Below are positions 8,120 through 16,614 of a stretch of 30,002 nucleotides of DNA, one piece after another. Origin of the DNA: DATNPH01 sp036703315 (GTDB lineage: Bacteria > Cyanobacteriota > Cyanobacteriia > Cyanobacteriales > Coleofasciculaceae); the NCBI GenBank assembly GCA_036703315.1, contig DATNPH010000070.1, forward strand, positions 1 to 30,002, written 5' to 3'. Position numbers and translations under genes: made by a program. Every line of letters begins with the position of its first letter. Position 1 is the first letter of the stretch. Below the pieces are notes generated by a model. The model was not told where the DNA came from. It made no database searches and saw only the letters and a list, made by a program, of their open reading frames with translations.

Positions 8120-8202
8120 GGAGCGGGAAGACTAGGGAGCTACTGGTGCCGAGATTTCGGTAAAAATGCCTTCTTTGTCCTCCTTGTCCTACTTGTCTTT
8201 AC

Positions 8203-8457
8203 TCAAAGTTCCGCCCGAATCGTAAATGCATAGTCTCCTCCCGGTTCCAGTTGATAATCGAATCGTTCTAAAAATCGACCAAGCGGCTCTTGAATCAAGG
8301 CGCGCCCTAGAGAAGGGCTGACTGACAACTGACCTCGCCGAAAACACCATTGAAACCGCCACTCATATTCTGCTGCGTGGACTTCCCCTTCAATCTTGCC
8401 CTGTTGCCAAGAGTGCTGTGTAATCCGGACGTAGGCAGTAGTTTCCGGCAGCCGCAT
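8203..8457 (-). CDS. DUF3146 family protein
   Basis: A small conserved cyanobacterial protein of unknown function, with 84 residues from the ATG at 8457; a GTG at 8466 would add three residues. The segments RLPETTAYVRIT, QGKIEGEVHA and LEPGGDYAFTIRAEL match what I recall of the DUF3146 family, including its abrupt end. There is no signal peptide or membrane helix, so it is probably cytoplasmic. It is convergent with the YqgF-like gene, and the 83-bp gap between them carries a CTTGTCCTCC-type degenerate repeat. Confidence 0.85.
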   Translation of the reverse strand: MRLPETTAYVRITQHSWQQGKIEGEVHAAEYEWRFQWCFRRGQLSVSPSLGRALIQEPLGRFLERFDYQLEPGGDYAFTIRAEL

Positions 8458-8832
8458 AGAACTCACAATTGAAATAGTTATTATCTAGCTTTAAAAACTT
8501 AGGTTAGCAAATTCATTAATCTTTAGGGTACTGAATTTTCTCTGATGAGTATCCAGTTCAATCATTTAGCAGCTAGTGCCGCTTCCTTAAAAGTCAAAAG
8601 TCAAGGCGTAACTTAAGCTGGGAGGTCTTCCCGATGACTAAAAAACCATCGGGAAGACCTCCCAGCCGGACTCCGTCCCGCGAGAGCTAACACGCCTGAA
8701 AAGTAAAAATTTCTTTGAGCATAAGATGTTCAAGCGCTTATAAGCTGGTCATTTATTTCTGCCAGCCTGCGCTAGTTTGTCATTGCTTGGTGAGCATCCA
8801 CCAAAAAGATGATTCTTTACTATCGCTAAGTA
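8458..8832. other. Intergenic region, no gene seen
   Basis: This gap lies between the 3' end of a glycosyltransferase and the 5' end of the DUF3146 gene (both minus strand). Besides the large palindrome listed separately, it has TTGGTG/CACCAA (6-bp arms, 6-nt loop) near 8790. It also has the 15-mer TTAGCAAATTCATTA (8504-8518), which recurs at 10117-10131. I see no credible small coding frame. Confidence 0.5.
8617..8666. repeat. Perfect 20-bp palindrome with 10-nt loop
   Basis: GCTGGGAGGTCTTCCCGATG (8617-8636) is exactly complementary to 8647-8666, with the loop ACTAAAAAAC. This is the strongest hairpin in the window. There is no T-run on either side, so it is not a standard terminator. It could be a bidirectional transcription barrier after the glycosyltransferase, a palindromic mobile-repeat copy, or an sRNA core. 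Confidence 0.85.
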
Positions 8833-9792
8833 TTAATGGCGGGAAAACAGTTTTTTACGGTATTGGGACAATCGACGAATAATCTTATTTTTGTAAACAT
8901 TCAGGAGACTGTAAGAATCTTCTAATCTAAGCCAAAAATTAGCTATAGCCCCGGTGTATCCACGCTCATCTTTGAGAAACTGCTTCCGACAAAAACTCAT
9001 TGGTGCTGAGTAGGCTTTAGACGTTGCCAACATCGGTTTGGGTCCACACCAATGAATTACTAACGCCTCTTCATTTTGCACAACGGGTCCAGCTTCCGTA
9101 ATGGGAAAGCGCTTTCTAAGCTCCTCCTGGTCAAAATCTGGAACAATCAGTTGCATTGCTGCTTTCCCTAGACGAATTCTGCCTTCGTCAGCTGCACGGA
9201 AGAGCATAAAATTTAAGAATCCCATTTCTCCATACTTAAAAACACCAGGATATTTTTCTGTAAAATTCAAAATATCAATGTACTCATCTAAACTAAAAAT
9301 ATCTCTTGTTGCAAAAAAAGTTCCCGTACAAAAATAGTCGTTATGATAAGACCGCCAGTTAAAATCTGGAAAATGTCTCTCAATTTCTTTGACCTCAAAA
9401 AAAAATTTAGATACAAATTCATCAGACTGTTCATAACGAGGTTTATCGATAATTACATCGAAGTTAGCAAAATCTTCATGCTTAAGAATATTTCCCCAAA
9501 TATTGGTATCAGCATCTAAAACCAGAAAATGCTTCCAAGGGCTTTCCCAAAAAGCAATCATCTTAGTTTTTCCCCAACCAAAGCTTCTATTTCTGAGCAC
9601 CTGATTCTTAACCGTATTGCGATTGATAACACGAACACCATAGGCTTTTTCCAAGGATTCGACAGAAAAGGTTCCGTCAACAATCAGGCAAATCGGAACA
9701 TCCCCTAAGAAATGTCTAATACTTGTACAGCAGCCTTTGGCAAATAAGTAATCTTGGTAACAACAGGCAACGATGATGCCAAAATCTTTCAT
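8833..9792 (-). CDS. Putative GT-A-fold glycosyltransferase
   Basis: The product (319 residues) looks like a nucleotide-sugar glycosyltransferase of the GT-A type, related in layout to the GT8/glycogenin-like group. The N-terminus is a Rossmann-like strand (FGIIVACCYQDY), followed by VPICLIVDG. The metal-binding DxD motif sits in FLVLDADTNIWG (Asp93, Asp95). The C-terminal ALVIHWCGPKPM resembles the H-x-x-G-x-K-P motif of GT8 enzymes. The acceptor and sugar are unknown. The start chosen is ATG at 9792; a TTG at 9807 would add five residues. It diverges from a GT2 gene across 414 bp at the edge of the glycosylation cluster. Base composition is visibly more A+T-rich than hisB or miaB, which could mean transfer. 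Confidence 0.75.
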   Translation of the reverse strand: MKDFGIIVACCYQDYLFAKGCCTSIRHFLGDVPICLIVDGTFSVESLEKAYGVRVINRNTVKNQVLRNRSFGWGKTKMIAFWESPWKHFLVLDADTNIWGNILKHEDFANFDVIIDKPRYEQSDEFVSKFFFEVKEIERHFPDFNWRSYHNDYFCTGTFFATRDIFSLDEYIDILNFTEKYPGVFKYGEMGFLNFMLFRAADEGRIRLGKAAMQLIVPDFDQEELRKRFPITEAGPVVQNEEALVIHWCGPKPMLATSKAYSAPMSFCRKQFLKDERGYTGAIANFWLRLEDSYSLLNVYKNKIIRRLSQYRKKLFSRH

Positions 9793-10206
9793 AATTGCAT
9801 ATCCCAATTCCAGGCTTGATGATCTGGGGGTTTATAGCCTCTAGCAGGCGCTTGTTTAACGAATGAAGGTTAGTAAAATTTTAGCGATCGCTAATTAATG
9901 CTATTGTCTATCTCTGCATAGTTGCTATACTCCTTCACCAGAAGGCTGAACCGGGCTTCGCCGATCTCAAAGATTTGCTACTGTAGCAGGATCATTGAAC
10001 CTAACGCGCCCTAGTTATCTATAGCTCTGCTAACCGAAGAGGACTCATACAAGCTGGCGCTGTCAAAGCTTAGCCTTGCGTTAGGTCACAGTGACGTCAC
10101 CTTAAGGACAGCAAATTTAGCAAATTCATTATCATATGCAGTTTAAGCTTACTGTATCTGATAAACACTTTAAATTGTTGTAGCGAAAGACAAAATTTTT
10201 GAATTG
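9793..10206. other. Divergent intergenic region with inverted repeats
   Basis: This 414-bp region presumably holds promoters for both flanking glycosyltransferases. It contains a HIP1 site (near 9885) and an inverted pair, CCTAACGC (10000-10007) and GCGTTAGG (10078-10085), about 70 bp apart. There is also a palindromic cluster of GTCAC/GTGAC half-sites including GTGACGTCAC (10091-10100), which looks like a possible regulator operator. The 15-mer TTAGCAAATTCATTA (10117-10131) is repeated from 8504. No small coding frame stands out. Confidence 0.4.
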
Positions 10207-11112
10207 ATGAACCGCAACCGCCTAGCAGCACTGCTAACTTGCTATAACCGTAAGCAAAAAACCTTGGCTAGTCTAACAGCGTTGTTCGACCAACAGCTTC
10301 CCGCCGAGGTTACGATTGATGTTTACCTTGTGGATGATGGAAGTACTGACGGTACAGCCGATGCTGTGAGACAATCTTATCCCCAAGTTAATATTCTTCA
10401 GGGAAATGGCAGCCTATTCTGGAATGGAGGAATGCGGCAAGCCTTCGCTGAAGCTATCAAGCAGGACTACGACTACTACCTCTGGCTTAATGATGACACG
10501 ATACTTTACCCAAATGCCTTAAGTAAGCTTCTGGAAACCTTTCACCAGTTGGTTGAACACGGTAAGCATCGAGCAATTGTCGCTGGTTCTACTTGCGATC
10601 CCCATACAGGAACCCTAACTTATGGAGGGGTAAGGCGCAGGAGTCGCTTAAGACCTCTTAAATTTGACCTACTAGAACCTGGTGAACAAGCTAAGCGCTG
10701 TGACACCATTAATGGCAATTGTGTCCTTATTCCTAGAGAAGTTGTGCAAGCCGTAGGTAACTTAGACCCAGGTTTCACTCACTATATCGGTGACTGGGAT
10801 TACGGTCTACGTGCTCAGCAGCAAGGATGTACAACCTGGATAACTCCGGGGTATGTGGGAACCTGTTCGCAAAACTACCAGCCAGGTCGTGGGGCTAATT
10901 CGAGCGAGACTGCGGGCGCTCCACTCAAGAAAATGAGTCAACCTAAGGGGCTAACCGTCCAACAAGAAATCCTCTACCCGTTTAGGGAGTGGAGAGTTTT
11001 TGCCCAGAGGCATGGGGGTCTGTTGTGGCCAATTTACTGGTTGATCCCGTACCGAAGGTTAGTGTTGATTTCACTAGTGAGTAGTCCTCGAAAAGACAAA
11101 GTTAATGGGTAA
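10207..11112 (+). CDS. Family 2 glycosyltransferase
   Basis: A GT2-type, probably inverting, glycosyltransferase of about 301 residues, likely adding a sugar to a lipid-linked or surface polysaccharide. Motifs include the N-terminal ALLTCYNRKQKTLASL, nucleotide-binding VDDGSTDGT (around residue 44) and the metal-binding LWLNDDT (around 94). The acceptor-side NGNCVLIPREVV and GFTHYIGDWDYGLRAQQQG are typical of rhamnosyltransferase-like GT2 proteins. There is no transmembrane domain apart from a weakly hydrophobic C-terminus (LLWPIYWLIPYRRLVLISL). I take the ATG at 10207; TTG at 10204 is directly adjacent. It is the first of four plus-strand genes forming a polysaccharide block. Confidence 0.92.
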   Translation: MNRNRLAALLTCYNRKQKTLASLTALFDQQLPAEVTIDVYLVDDGSTDGTADAVRQSYPQVNILQGNGSLFWNGGMRQAFAEAIKQDYDYYLWLNDDTILYPNALSKLLETFHQLVEHGKHRAIVAGSTCDPHTGTLTYGGVRRRSRLRPLKFDLLEPGEQAKRCDTINGNCVLIPREVVQAVGNLDPGFTHYIGDWDYGLRAQQQGCTTWITPGYVGTCSQNYQPGRGANSSETAGAPLKKMSQPKGLTVQQEILYPFREWRVFAQRHGGLLWPIYWLIPYRRLVLISLVSSPRKDKVNG

Positions 11113-11298
11113 AAACGCTGATATTATCGCACAGTAAATTACCAATAATTGGTAGTTAAACTGTTGATAATCCATGCATCAAATGTATCAATATTCTTGA
11201 CTAGCGCGTAGACTTAACTTATAAAACACTTTTCTACTTTACAGCCGTGAGCCACCCCTGAAGGAATCGCGAGTTTTTTGTAATTCAAGGTAAACCCG

Positions 11299-12459
11299 AT
11301 GGACAATTTTAATGATATCCGCATTGCTTGGTTAGTTCCTTCAGTGGAACTGGGGGCTTACTGGCAGCCAGTTTTGAGAGACTTTGCCAAGGTATTTAGA
11401 AACACAATTTTTTATACAGGTTCGGTTTGGCCGGGATTTGACCCAGAAGTTCCTGGCGCAGATGTCATCCAATTGGTTGGGGAAATGAAATCCCTAGAGA
11501 TGACCAAGACGACGGGTTACAGCCGTCGCTTCATGATTCTGTCCCCTGGCATTATAAAGCACTTACTTAAATTTAAACCTGATGTAATCTTTGCCCAAGC
11601 CTACTCTCTATGGACTCTTCTAGCGCTGCTTTTAAAACCGTGGGGAAAGTGGCGATTTATCATCATTTACGATGGCAGTTCCCCTAATTCAGATTTTCGA
11701 GATTCAAAACTTCGCTCTTTCTTGCGACGTGCGATCTCTCACTACGCCGATGCTTTTGTTGCTAATAGCTACGCAGCTAAAGATTATCTGATAGACGGGG
11801 TTGGCGCAAAGCCAGAACAAGTCTTTACTCAAACTTATCTGGTACCAGATGCAACTACATTACACACCAATCTTAAAAAAGTTGACACAGCGGTTGCACA
11901 GCTAAAACGTCCGATTTTTCTGTATGTTGGACGCATCACACCCAGGAAAGGACTCAAAGCGCTTTTAGAAGCCTGCTCTCTCCTTCAAGCGCAGGGATAT
12001 CAAGATTACACCCTACTCGTCATTGGCATAGGAGCGCAACGTGAGGAACTCGAAGCGTTCGTTAAAGAGCGCAATTTAGAAACTCAGGTAACGTGGGTAG
12101 GCTGGGTAGAGTATGGAAATCTAGGCGCTTACTTTCATCAGGCAGATGTTTTTGTGTTTCCGACTTTTGAAGACATCTGGGGGATGGTGGTACTTGAAGC
12201 AATGGTTTTTGGCAAACCGATCTTGTGTTCCAAATGGGCAGGAGCTGCTGAAATGGTGGTAGAAGGCAAAAATGGATTCATTTTTGATCCTCATAAACCT
12301 GAAGAATTAGCGATCGCTATGCGCAGTTTTCTTGATTGTCCAGAACTCATTGGGTCAATGGGTAATCAGTCGCAACAACTTATTCGCTGTCAAACCCCGT
12401 CATCTGCGGCACAGTCGTTTGTCGAGGTTATTGCTTCTGTTTTAAACAAAGATAAGTAA
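11299..12459 (+). CDS. Family 4 (GT-B) glycosyltransferase
   Basis: The 386-residue product is a retaining GT-B glycosyltransferase of the GT4/group 1 kind. The C-terminal nucleotide-sugar domain is clear: FLYVGRITPRKGLKALLEA (about 214-232), VTWVGWV, VFVFPTFEDIWGMVVLEAM with the E-x7-E pattern, then FGKPILCSKWAGAAEMV. The N-terminal acceptor domain has IRIAWLVPSVELGAYW and PDVIFAQAYSLW. It follows the GT2 gene by 186 bp and precedes the epimerase by 65 bp on the same strand, consistent with a shared exopolysaccharide or O-antigen-like pathway. AAGG precedes the ATG by 8 nt. Confidence 0.93.
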   Translation: MDNFNDIRIAWLVPSVELGAYWQPVLRDFAKVFRNTIFYTGSVWPGFDPEVPGADVIQLVGEMKSLEMTKTTGYSRRFMILSPGIIKHLLKFKPDVIFAQAYSLWTLLALLLKPWGKWRFIIIYDGSSPNSDFRDSKLRSFLRRAISHYADAFVANSYAAKDYLIDGVGAKPEQVFTQTYLVPDATTLHTNLKKVDTAVAQLKRPIFLYVGRITPRKGLKALLEACSLLQAQGYQDYTLLVIGIGAQREELEAFVKERNLETQVTWVGWVEYGNLGAYFHQADVFVFPTFEDIWGMVVLEAMVFGKPILCSKWAGAAEMVVEGKNGFIFDPHKPEELAIAMRSFLDCPELIGSMGNQSQQLIRCQTPSSAAQSFVEVIASVLNKDK

Positions 12460-12524
12460 AGATATATGAAGAGTAGATTAGCTCAATTGCCCGGCTTGTT
12501 CTACCAAAACTATGGGGGTGCAAC

Positions 12525-13604
12525 GTGAGCATTGCGATCATCACCGGCTCAGCTGGTTTAATTGGCTCTGAAGCGACTGCATTCTTTGTCCAACAAGGCT
12601 TTGAAGTCGTAGGAATTGACAATGATATGCGCCGCGTGTTTTTTGGAGACGACGCCTCTACGGCATGGAATCGACAACGTCTCGAGCAATCTCTTGGGGC
12701 TAATTATTCTCATGTAGAGGTCGATATCCGAGATAATGAAGCCATTACCAAACTTTTCAAGCACTATAGTTCCAACATCGCCTTGGTCATCCACACGGCT
12801 GCTCAGCCTTCACACGATTGGGCGGCACGCGACCCGATAATGGATTTTACCGTTAACGCCAACGGGACGCTTAATCTTTTGGAGGCAACTCATCGATATG
12901 CGCCAGAGGCTGCCTTTATCTTTACGTCTACTAACAAGGTATACGGAGATACACCCAACCGATTACCCCTCGTTGAGTTGGACTCTCGCTGGGAGATTGA
13001 CCCAAATCATACCTATCATTCGGGGATTCGGGAAGATATGTCAATTGATCAAACACTGCATAGTTTGTTTGGTGCCTCGAAGGTAGCAGCAGATGTGCTT
13101 GTTCAGGAATTTGGGCGCTACTTTGGACTCCGTACTGCCTGCTTTCGGGGGGGATGTCTTACTGGACCTAATCACTCAGGTACCCAATTACATGGATTTT
13201 TAGCTTATTTAATGAAATGTGCAGTTATCGATACTCCCTATACAATTTATGGTTATAAAGGTAAGCAAGTTCGCGACAATATCCATAGCGCCGACTTGAT
13301 TCAAGCCTTCTATGAGTTTTTTAAAGCTCCACGAGTAGCAGAAGTTTACAACACGGGTGGTGGGCGCTACAGCAATTGTTCGATGCTAGAAGCTATAAAC
13401 ATATGTCAACAGATAGTAGCACGCGAACTTAAATGGACTTACTGTGAGCAAAACCGCATTGGTGATCATATTTGGTGGATAAGCGACAACAGTAAATTCT
13501 CACAGCACTACCCCAACTGGAAGCTAAAGTACAATGTCCCGCAAATATTGCAGGAAATCTACGACTTTAATCAAGAACGCTGGCAAAAAGAGGCACTACA
13601 ATGA
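12525..13604 (+). CDS. NAD-dependent nucleotide-sugar epimerase, CDP-paratose 2-epimerase-like
   Basis: An extended-SDR enzyme of 359 residues that probably epimerises or dehydrates a nucleotide sugar used by the adjacent glycosyltransferases. The N-terminal cofactor motif is TGSAGLIG (residues 7-14). HTAAQPSHDWAARDP, VNANGTLNLLEA, STNKVYGD and GKQVRDNIHSADLI closely resemble tyvelose/CDP-paratose epimerases. The catalytic Y-x3-K position reads Phe182-x3-Lys186 (LFGASK), with Phe where Tyr is expected. I recall this Phe in related cyanobacterial homologues but cannot confirm it. The start is GTG, preceded by GGGGGTG. The last four bases overlap the next gene (ATGA), implying translational coupling. 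Confidence 0.88.
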   Translation: MSIAIITGSAGLIGSEATAFFVQQGFEVVGIDNDMRRVFFGDDASTAWNRQRLEQSLGANYSHVEVDIRDNEAITKLFKHYSSNIALVIHTAAQPSHDWAARDPIMDFTVNANGTLNLLEATHRYAPEAAFIFTSTNKVYGDTPNRLPLVELDSRWEIDPNHTYHSGIREDMSIDQTLHSLFGASKVAADVLVQEFGRYFGLRTACFRGGCLTGPNHSGTQLHGFLAYLMKCAVIDTPYTIYGYKGKQVRDNIHSADLIQAFYEFFKAPRVAEVYNTGGGRYSNCSMLEAINICQQIVARELKWTYCEQNRIGDHIWWISDNSKFSQHYPNWKLKYNVPQILQEIYDFNQERWQKEALQ

Positions 13605-14515
13605 TGACCGATGCAGGGAAGCAAAATACCGTTGATGTTCCGCTAAGTCTGGTCGATCGCATCGACCCAGCCACACAATCTATTGACTCTGTTGCGGAGG
13701 AGGTCAATGGAATCGATGCAGGCAAACAAAATGTTCTTGGTGTTCGGGTAAATGCGGTTGATTACAAGGCAGCCGTAAATAAAATTATCACAGCTGCCCG
13801 CCAGCAGAAATCCCTATCTGTTTCAGCTTTGGCTGTGCATGGAGTAATGACTGGGGTACTTGACGAAACCCATCGCTATCGTCTCAATCACTTGGATCTT
13901 GTTTGTCCAGATGGACAACCTGTACGCTGGGCATTAAATTTGCTCTACAACACGCGACTTCCTGACCGAGTCTGCGGACCTGTTTTAATGCTAGAGATTT
14001 GTAAACGAGCTGCTCAAGAAGAACTGCCGATTTACTTGTATGGTAGTCGTCCTGCAGTACTCGAATCTCTCTCTAAAAATCTTCTTGCCCGTTTTCCAAA
14101 ACTAATTATTGCGGGGTCTCAACCTTCTCGCTTCCGGCAAGTCTCAGCTGAAGAAAAGCAGGAAATCGTTGAAGAAATCCGTAGAAGTGGTGCAGCCATG
14201 ACGTTTGTCGGTTTGGGGTGCCCTAGGCAAGAGGTATGGGTTTATGAATATACTTCTCAATTATCCATGCCTACTATGGCTGTTGGTGCGGCGTTTGATT
14301 TCCATGCAGGTAACTTGTCACAAGCGCCTGTAATTTTACAGAAGTGGGGCCTGGAATGGTTTTATCGCCTGATGCAAGAACCTACACGTCTGTGGAAGCG
14401 ATATGTTTTCTTAAATCCTCTGTATGTAACGCTGTTTACTTTACAGTTCTTGAAACTGGTCTACTTTGACCCATCCAGAACGATCGCGCCGACAGATGAA
14501 ATGCGGTACGGATAA
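13601..14515 (+). CDS. WecG/TagA/CpsF family glycosyltransferase (GT26)
   Basis: The 304-residue product belongs to the GT26 family (WecG, TagA, CpsF), whose members transfer N-acetylmannosaminuronate, ManNAc or similar sugars onto lipid-linked intermediates. Family signatures are LDLVCPDGQPVRWA, PDRVCGP, PIYLYGS, AMTFVGLGCPRQEVW and VGAAFDFHAG, followed by a Trp/Arg-rich C-terminus (WFYRLMQEPTRLWKRY) that in relatives associates with the membrane. The core begins at about residue 45 (VLGVRVNAVDY). The 44-residue N-terminal extension carries a diverged copy of the core's start (DAGKQN repeated). The start ATG overlaps the epimerase stop by 4 bp; a second ATG follows at 13604. Confidence 0.93.
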   Translation: MMTDAGKQNTVDVPLSLVDRIDPATQSIDSVAEEVNGIDAGKQNVLGVRVNAVDYKAAVNKIITAARQQKSLSVSALAVHGVMTGVLDETHRYRLNHLDLVCPDGQPVRWALNLLYNTRLPDRVCGPVLMLEICKRAAQEELPIYLYGSRPAVLESLSKNLLARFPKLIIAGSQPSRFRQVSAEEKQEIVEEIRRSGAAMTFVGLGCPRQEVWVYEYTSQLSMPTMAVGAAFDFHAGNLSQAPVILQKWGLEWFYRLMQEPTRLWKRYVFLNPLYVTLFTLQFLKLVYFDPSRTIAPTDEMRYG

Positions 14516-14584
14516 ATAGTGTTGGGAATACTTAACCTTTCGTTGTAGAGAGCAAGGCATACTCTAACCTTGGGGCATAACCCC

Positions 14585-15004
14585 TCAGCTGCCAGTAATA
14601 TGAACAACAAGCTCACGTTGGTGTCCATACTGCCGATGCTCCCATAGATAAATTCCCTGCCAAGTTCCTAAGACCAATCTTCCGTGAGCTATAGGAATCT
14701 GTTCTGAGGTCTTCGTGAGGGCGGTACGGATATGAGCTGGCATATCATCAGGACCTTCCGTACTATGGATATAACTTTTGCCATCCTCTGGCACTAATTT
14801 GGCAAAGAAATTTGATAAATCTTTGAGAACATCAGGGTCTGCATTTTCTTGAATTAGCAAGCTAGCCGAAGTATGACGTAAGAAAAGCGTACAAAGCCCG
14901 GTGTCAACACCCGACTCAGCAACGATAGATTGCACTTTGGACGTGATTTTGGACAAAGATTTACCAGTGGTCTGAATTTTGAGTAGCTGTTGGTGATGAG
15001 TCAT
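14585..15004 (-). CDS. YjbQ family protein (UPF0047)
   Basis: The 139-residue product has the usual YjbQ length and its hallmark motifs: LCTLFLRHTSASLLIQENADPDV around residues 37-59, HIRTALTKTSEQIPI, and the C-terminal LGTWQGIYLWEHR. Family members have been named secondary thiamine-phosphate synthases on the basis of promiscuous activity, but the physiological role is unclear. It is cytoplasmic, with no signal peptide. It stands on the opposite strand, convergent with the GT26 gene, in the middle of glycosylation genes, and shows no functional link to them. Confidence 0.93.
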   Translation of the reverse strand: MTHHQQLLKIQTTGKSLSKITSKVQSIVAESGVDTGLCTLFLRHTSASLLIQENADPDVLKDLSNFFAKLVPEDGKSYIHSTEGPDDMPAHIRTALTKTSEQIPIAHGRLVLGTWQGIYLWEHRQYGHQRELVVHITGS

Positions 15005-15214
15005 AGATTCGGTGAGTGAAGCTCAAAAGCGTCAATAGTGGGAGTCAGTCGTGTCTAGCTGGTGCAATTCATCAGTTGGGATTTGGAAGTGTTGCTCAGC
15101 GGCGTTTACACTCCGTGGTTACCCTGTGCATCAGGAGAATCATAGCAATTACTCCAAGTGACGAAAGCATAATCGTTTAATAAATTTCTGGTAGCTCTCA
15201 TTTTGACTAAAAGA

Positions 15215-16297
15215 TCAGCGAGTCTGGAAGTAGTCAACGATGGTTTGGGCGATGGCTTCTGTTCCATCTTTTGCCACCTGTTGAGATTGCCTGGGTGGTT
15301 GTAGAGGATGGCGCAAAAACTCCCAGTTCCCCTGGAAAAATTCTGCTGGTGTCAGAATTTGATGATAAGCATAATCTCGAATCCCATCTAGTAAGATGAA
15401 CGATTCGATAAAATCTTCGCGGGTGATAGAAACAATCGGGGTACCGAGACGTAAGGCTTCAGCAAAGGTGCTATGTCCAGGTTTGGAAACGACTCGTCCG
15501 CACAACGGCATCAGATCCACTGGTCGGTAGTCGTGACCTGAAAGTTTCAGTAAATTGGGTAAATCAGGGGCTTTACTATCAAATGTGATGAACTGCCAAT
15601 CAGGAAACTCAGACAAGCCTTCGTAAGGGATTTGCTGAAGACCTAGTCCTCCGAAAGTCAGTAAGATAGTTTTTTCAGGAGACGTTGTTAGACCTAATTT
15701 TTCTCGCAGTAGATCTATATTGTAGCGAGGCATACCGCCGGTTAATCCCACATCAATAATGTTTGGGAAAGCGCTCATGGGTTCGTGTAGGGGGAGGCGA
15801 AATAAGCGATCGCACATTCCGTAACTTTCACTAATCCAATCCGCAATCTCAACAAAATCCCCTCCCCAGTCTCTATAGATATAGTCCCAGCCAAAATTAC
15901 TCATCATCCAACAGGGAATCCCCGCTGCTTTAGCGATGTTTGCTGCTAAAGGGGGAATATCTGCTAAAACTAATCCCACCCGGTTAGTACGGATAAAGTT
16001 AACTTCACCTGCGATAATTGAATTTTTGCTAGCGCGAATCTGCCGTAGTTTTTCCAACGTTGCCTCTTTGTCCATCTTCAAGCTATCCGCTTGAATGACA
16101 CCAACATCATAAGCGCGTGGGCGATGAATAAAATCTCCTGAAATGTAAGACTCTAACAACCATCGCGGTGCTGTTGTTACCAGAATCAACAGGATTTCTG
16201 GACACAATTGTTGGATAGCAGCAGCCACAGAGGCAGCGCGTACAGCATGACCAAAGCCGTGGCTAGTGATTGCAAGGTATAAAGCTGGTCGAGACAT
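15215..16297 (-). CDS. MurG/UGT-like GT-B glycosyltransferase
   Basis: The 360-residue product resembles GT28/UDP-glycosyltransferase-type proteins. An N-terminal glycine-rich acceptor loop reads AITSHGFGHAVRA. The C-terminal donor-binding segment has TILLTFGGLGLQ, then VVSKPGHSTFAEALRLGTPIVSITR, the equivalent of the KPG-x-x-T-x-x-E motif. It also resembles the glycosyltransferase-like N-terminal domain found in plant arabinokinases, so a sugar-phosphate role is possible. Substrate is unknown. It is preceded by a 317-bp divergent gap and followed by YjbQ after 210 bp. Confidence 0.8.
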   Translation of the reverse strand: MSRPALYLAITSHGFGHAVRAASVAAAIQQLCPEILLILVTTAPRWLLESYISGDFIHRPRAYDVGVIQADSLKMDKEATLEKLRQIRASKNSIIAGEVNFIRTNRVGLVLADIPPLAANIAKAAGIPCWMMSNFGWDYIYRDWGGDFVEIADWISESYGMCDRLFRLPLHEPMSAFPNIIDVGLTGGMPRYNIDLLREKLGLTTSPEKTILLTFGGLGLQQIPYEGLSEFPDWQFITFDSKAPDLPNLLKLSGHDYRPVDLMPLCGRVVSKPGHSTFAEALRLGTPIVSITREDFIESFILLDGIRDYAYHQILTPAEFFQGNWEFLRHPLQPPRQSQQVAKDGTEAIAQTIVDYFQTR

Positions 16298-16614
16298 TCT
16301 AGAGCGTTGGTAAAGATTTAGAATCTACAATGACTGGTGCCGCGTCAATGATAACTTCTTGTCCCCTTTGGTGAGGAGTGGGTGTGGCTGATGATACAAC
16401 CAGGAACCAAAAATTGATTTCGTCGTAGGCTAGTATTACAGCAGCTCGGTTTGCAGGAAGCACTGACTACAGATCAGCATTTCGAGCCAGCTGGATTTGT
16501 TGGGTTACTCAAAGCTAGCTGAAGCTTAGCAAACAGGATTTGGTATTACGAGCGATCGCGCAAAACCTCCCCAAAACTTCAAACCCACCTAAATTAAGCA
16601 CTTAAAGGTAAATT
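16298..16614. other. Divergent intergenic region, nothing recognised
   Basis: A 317-bp gap between a minus-strand glycosyltransferase and the plus-strand deaminase. It has one HIP1 site (near 16552). I see no clear operator, RNA hairpin or small frame. AAAGG at 16604-16608 is the ribosome-binding site that supports the downstream GTG start. Confidence 0.4.

Noticed and set aside
9999..10086. attC-like site: ACCTAAC (R'' like) and GTTAGGT (R' like) 88 bp apart
   Set aside because: The outer boxes fit RYYYAAC/GTTRRRY, but the inner boxes are not at the expected distance from R', and no integron integrase or cassette array is present.
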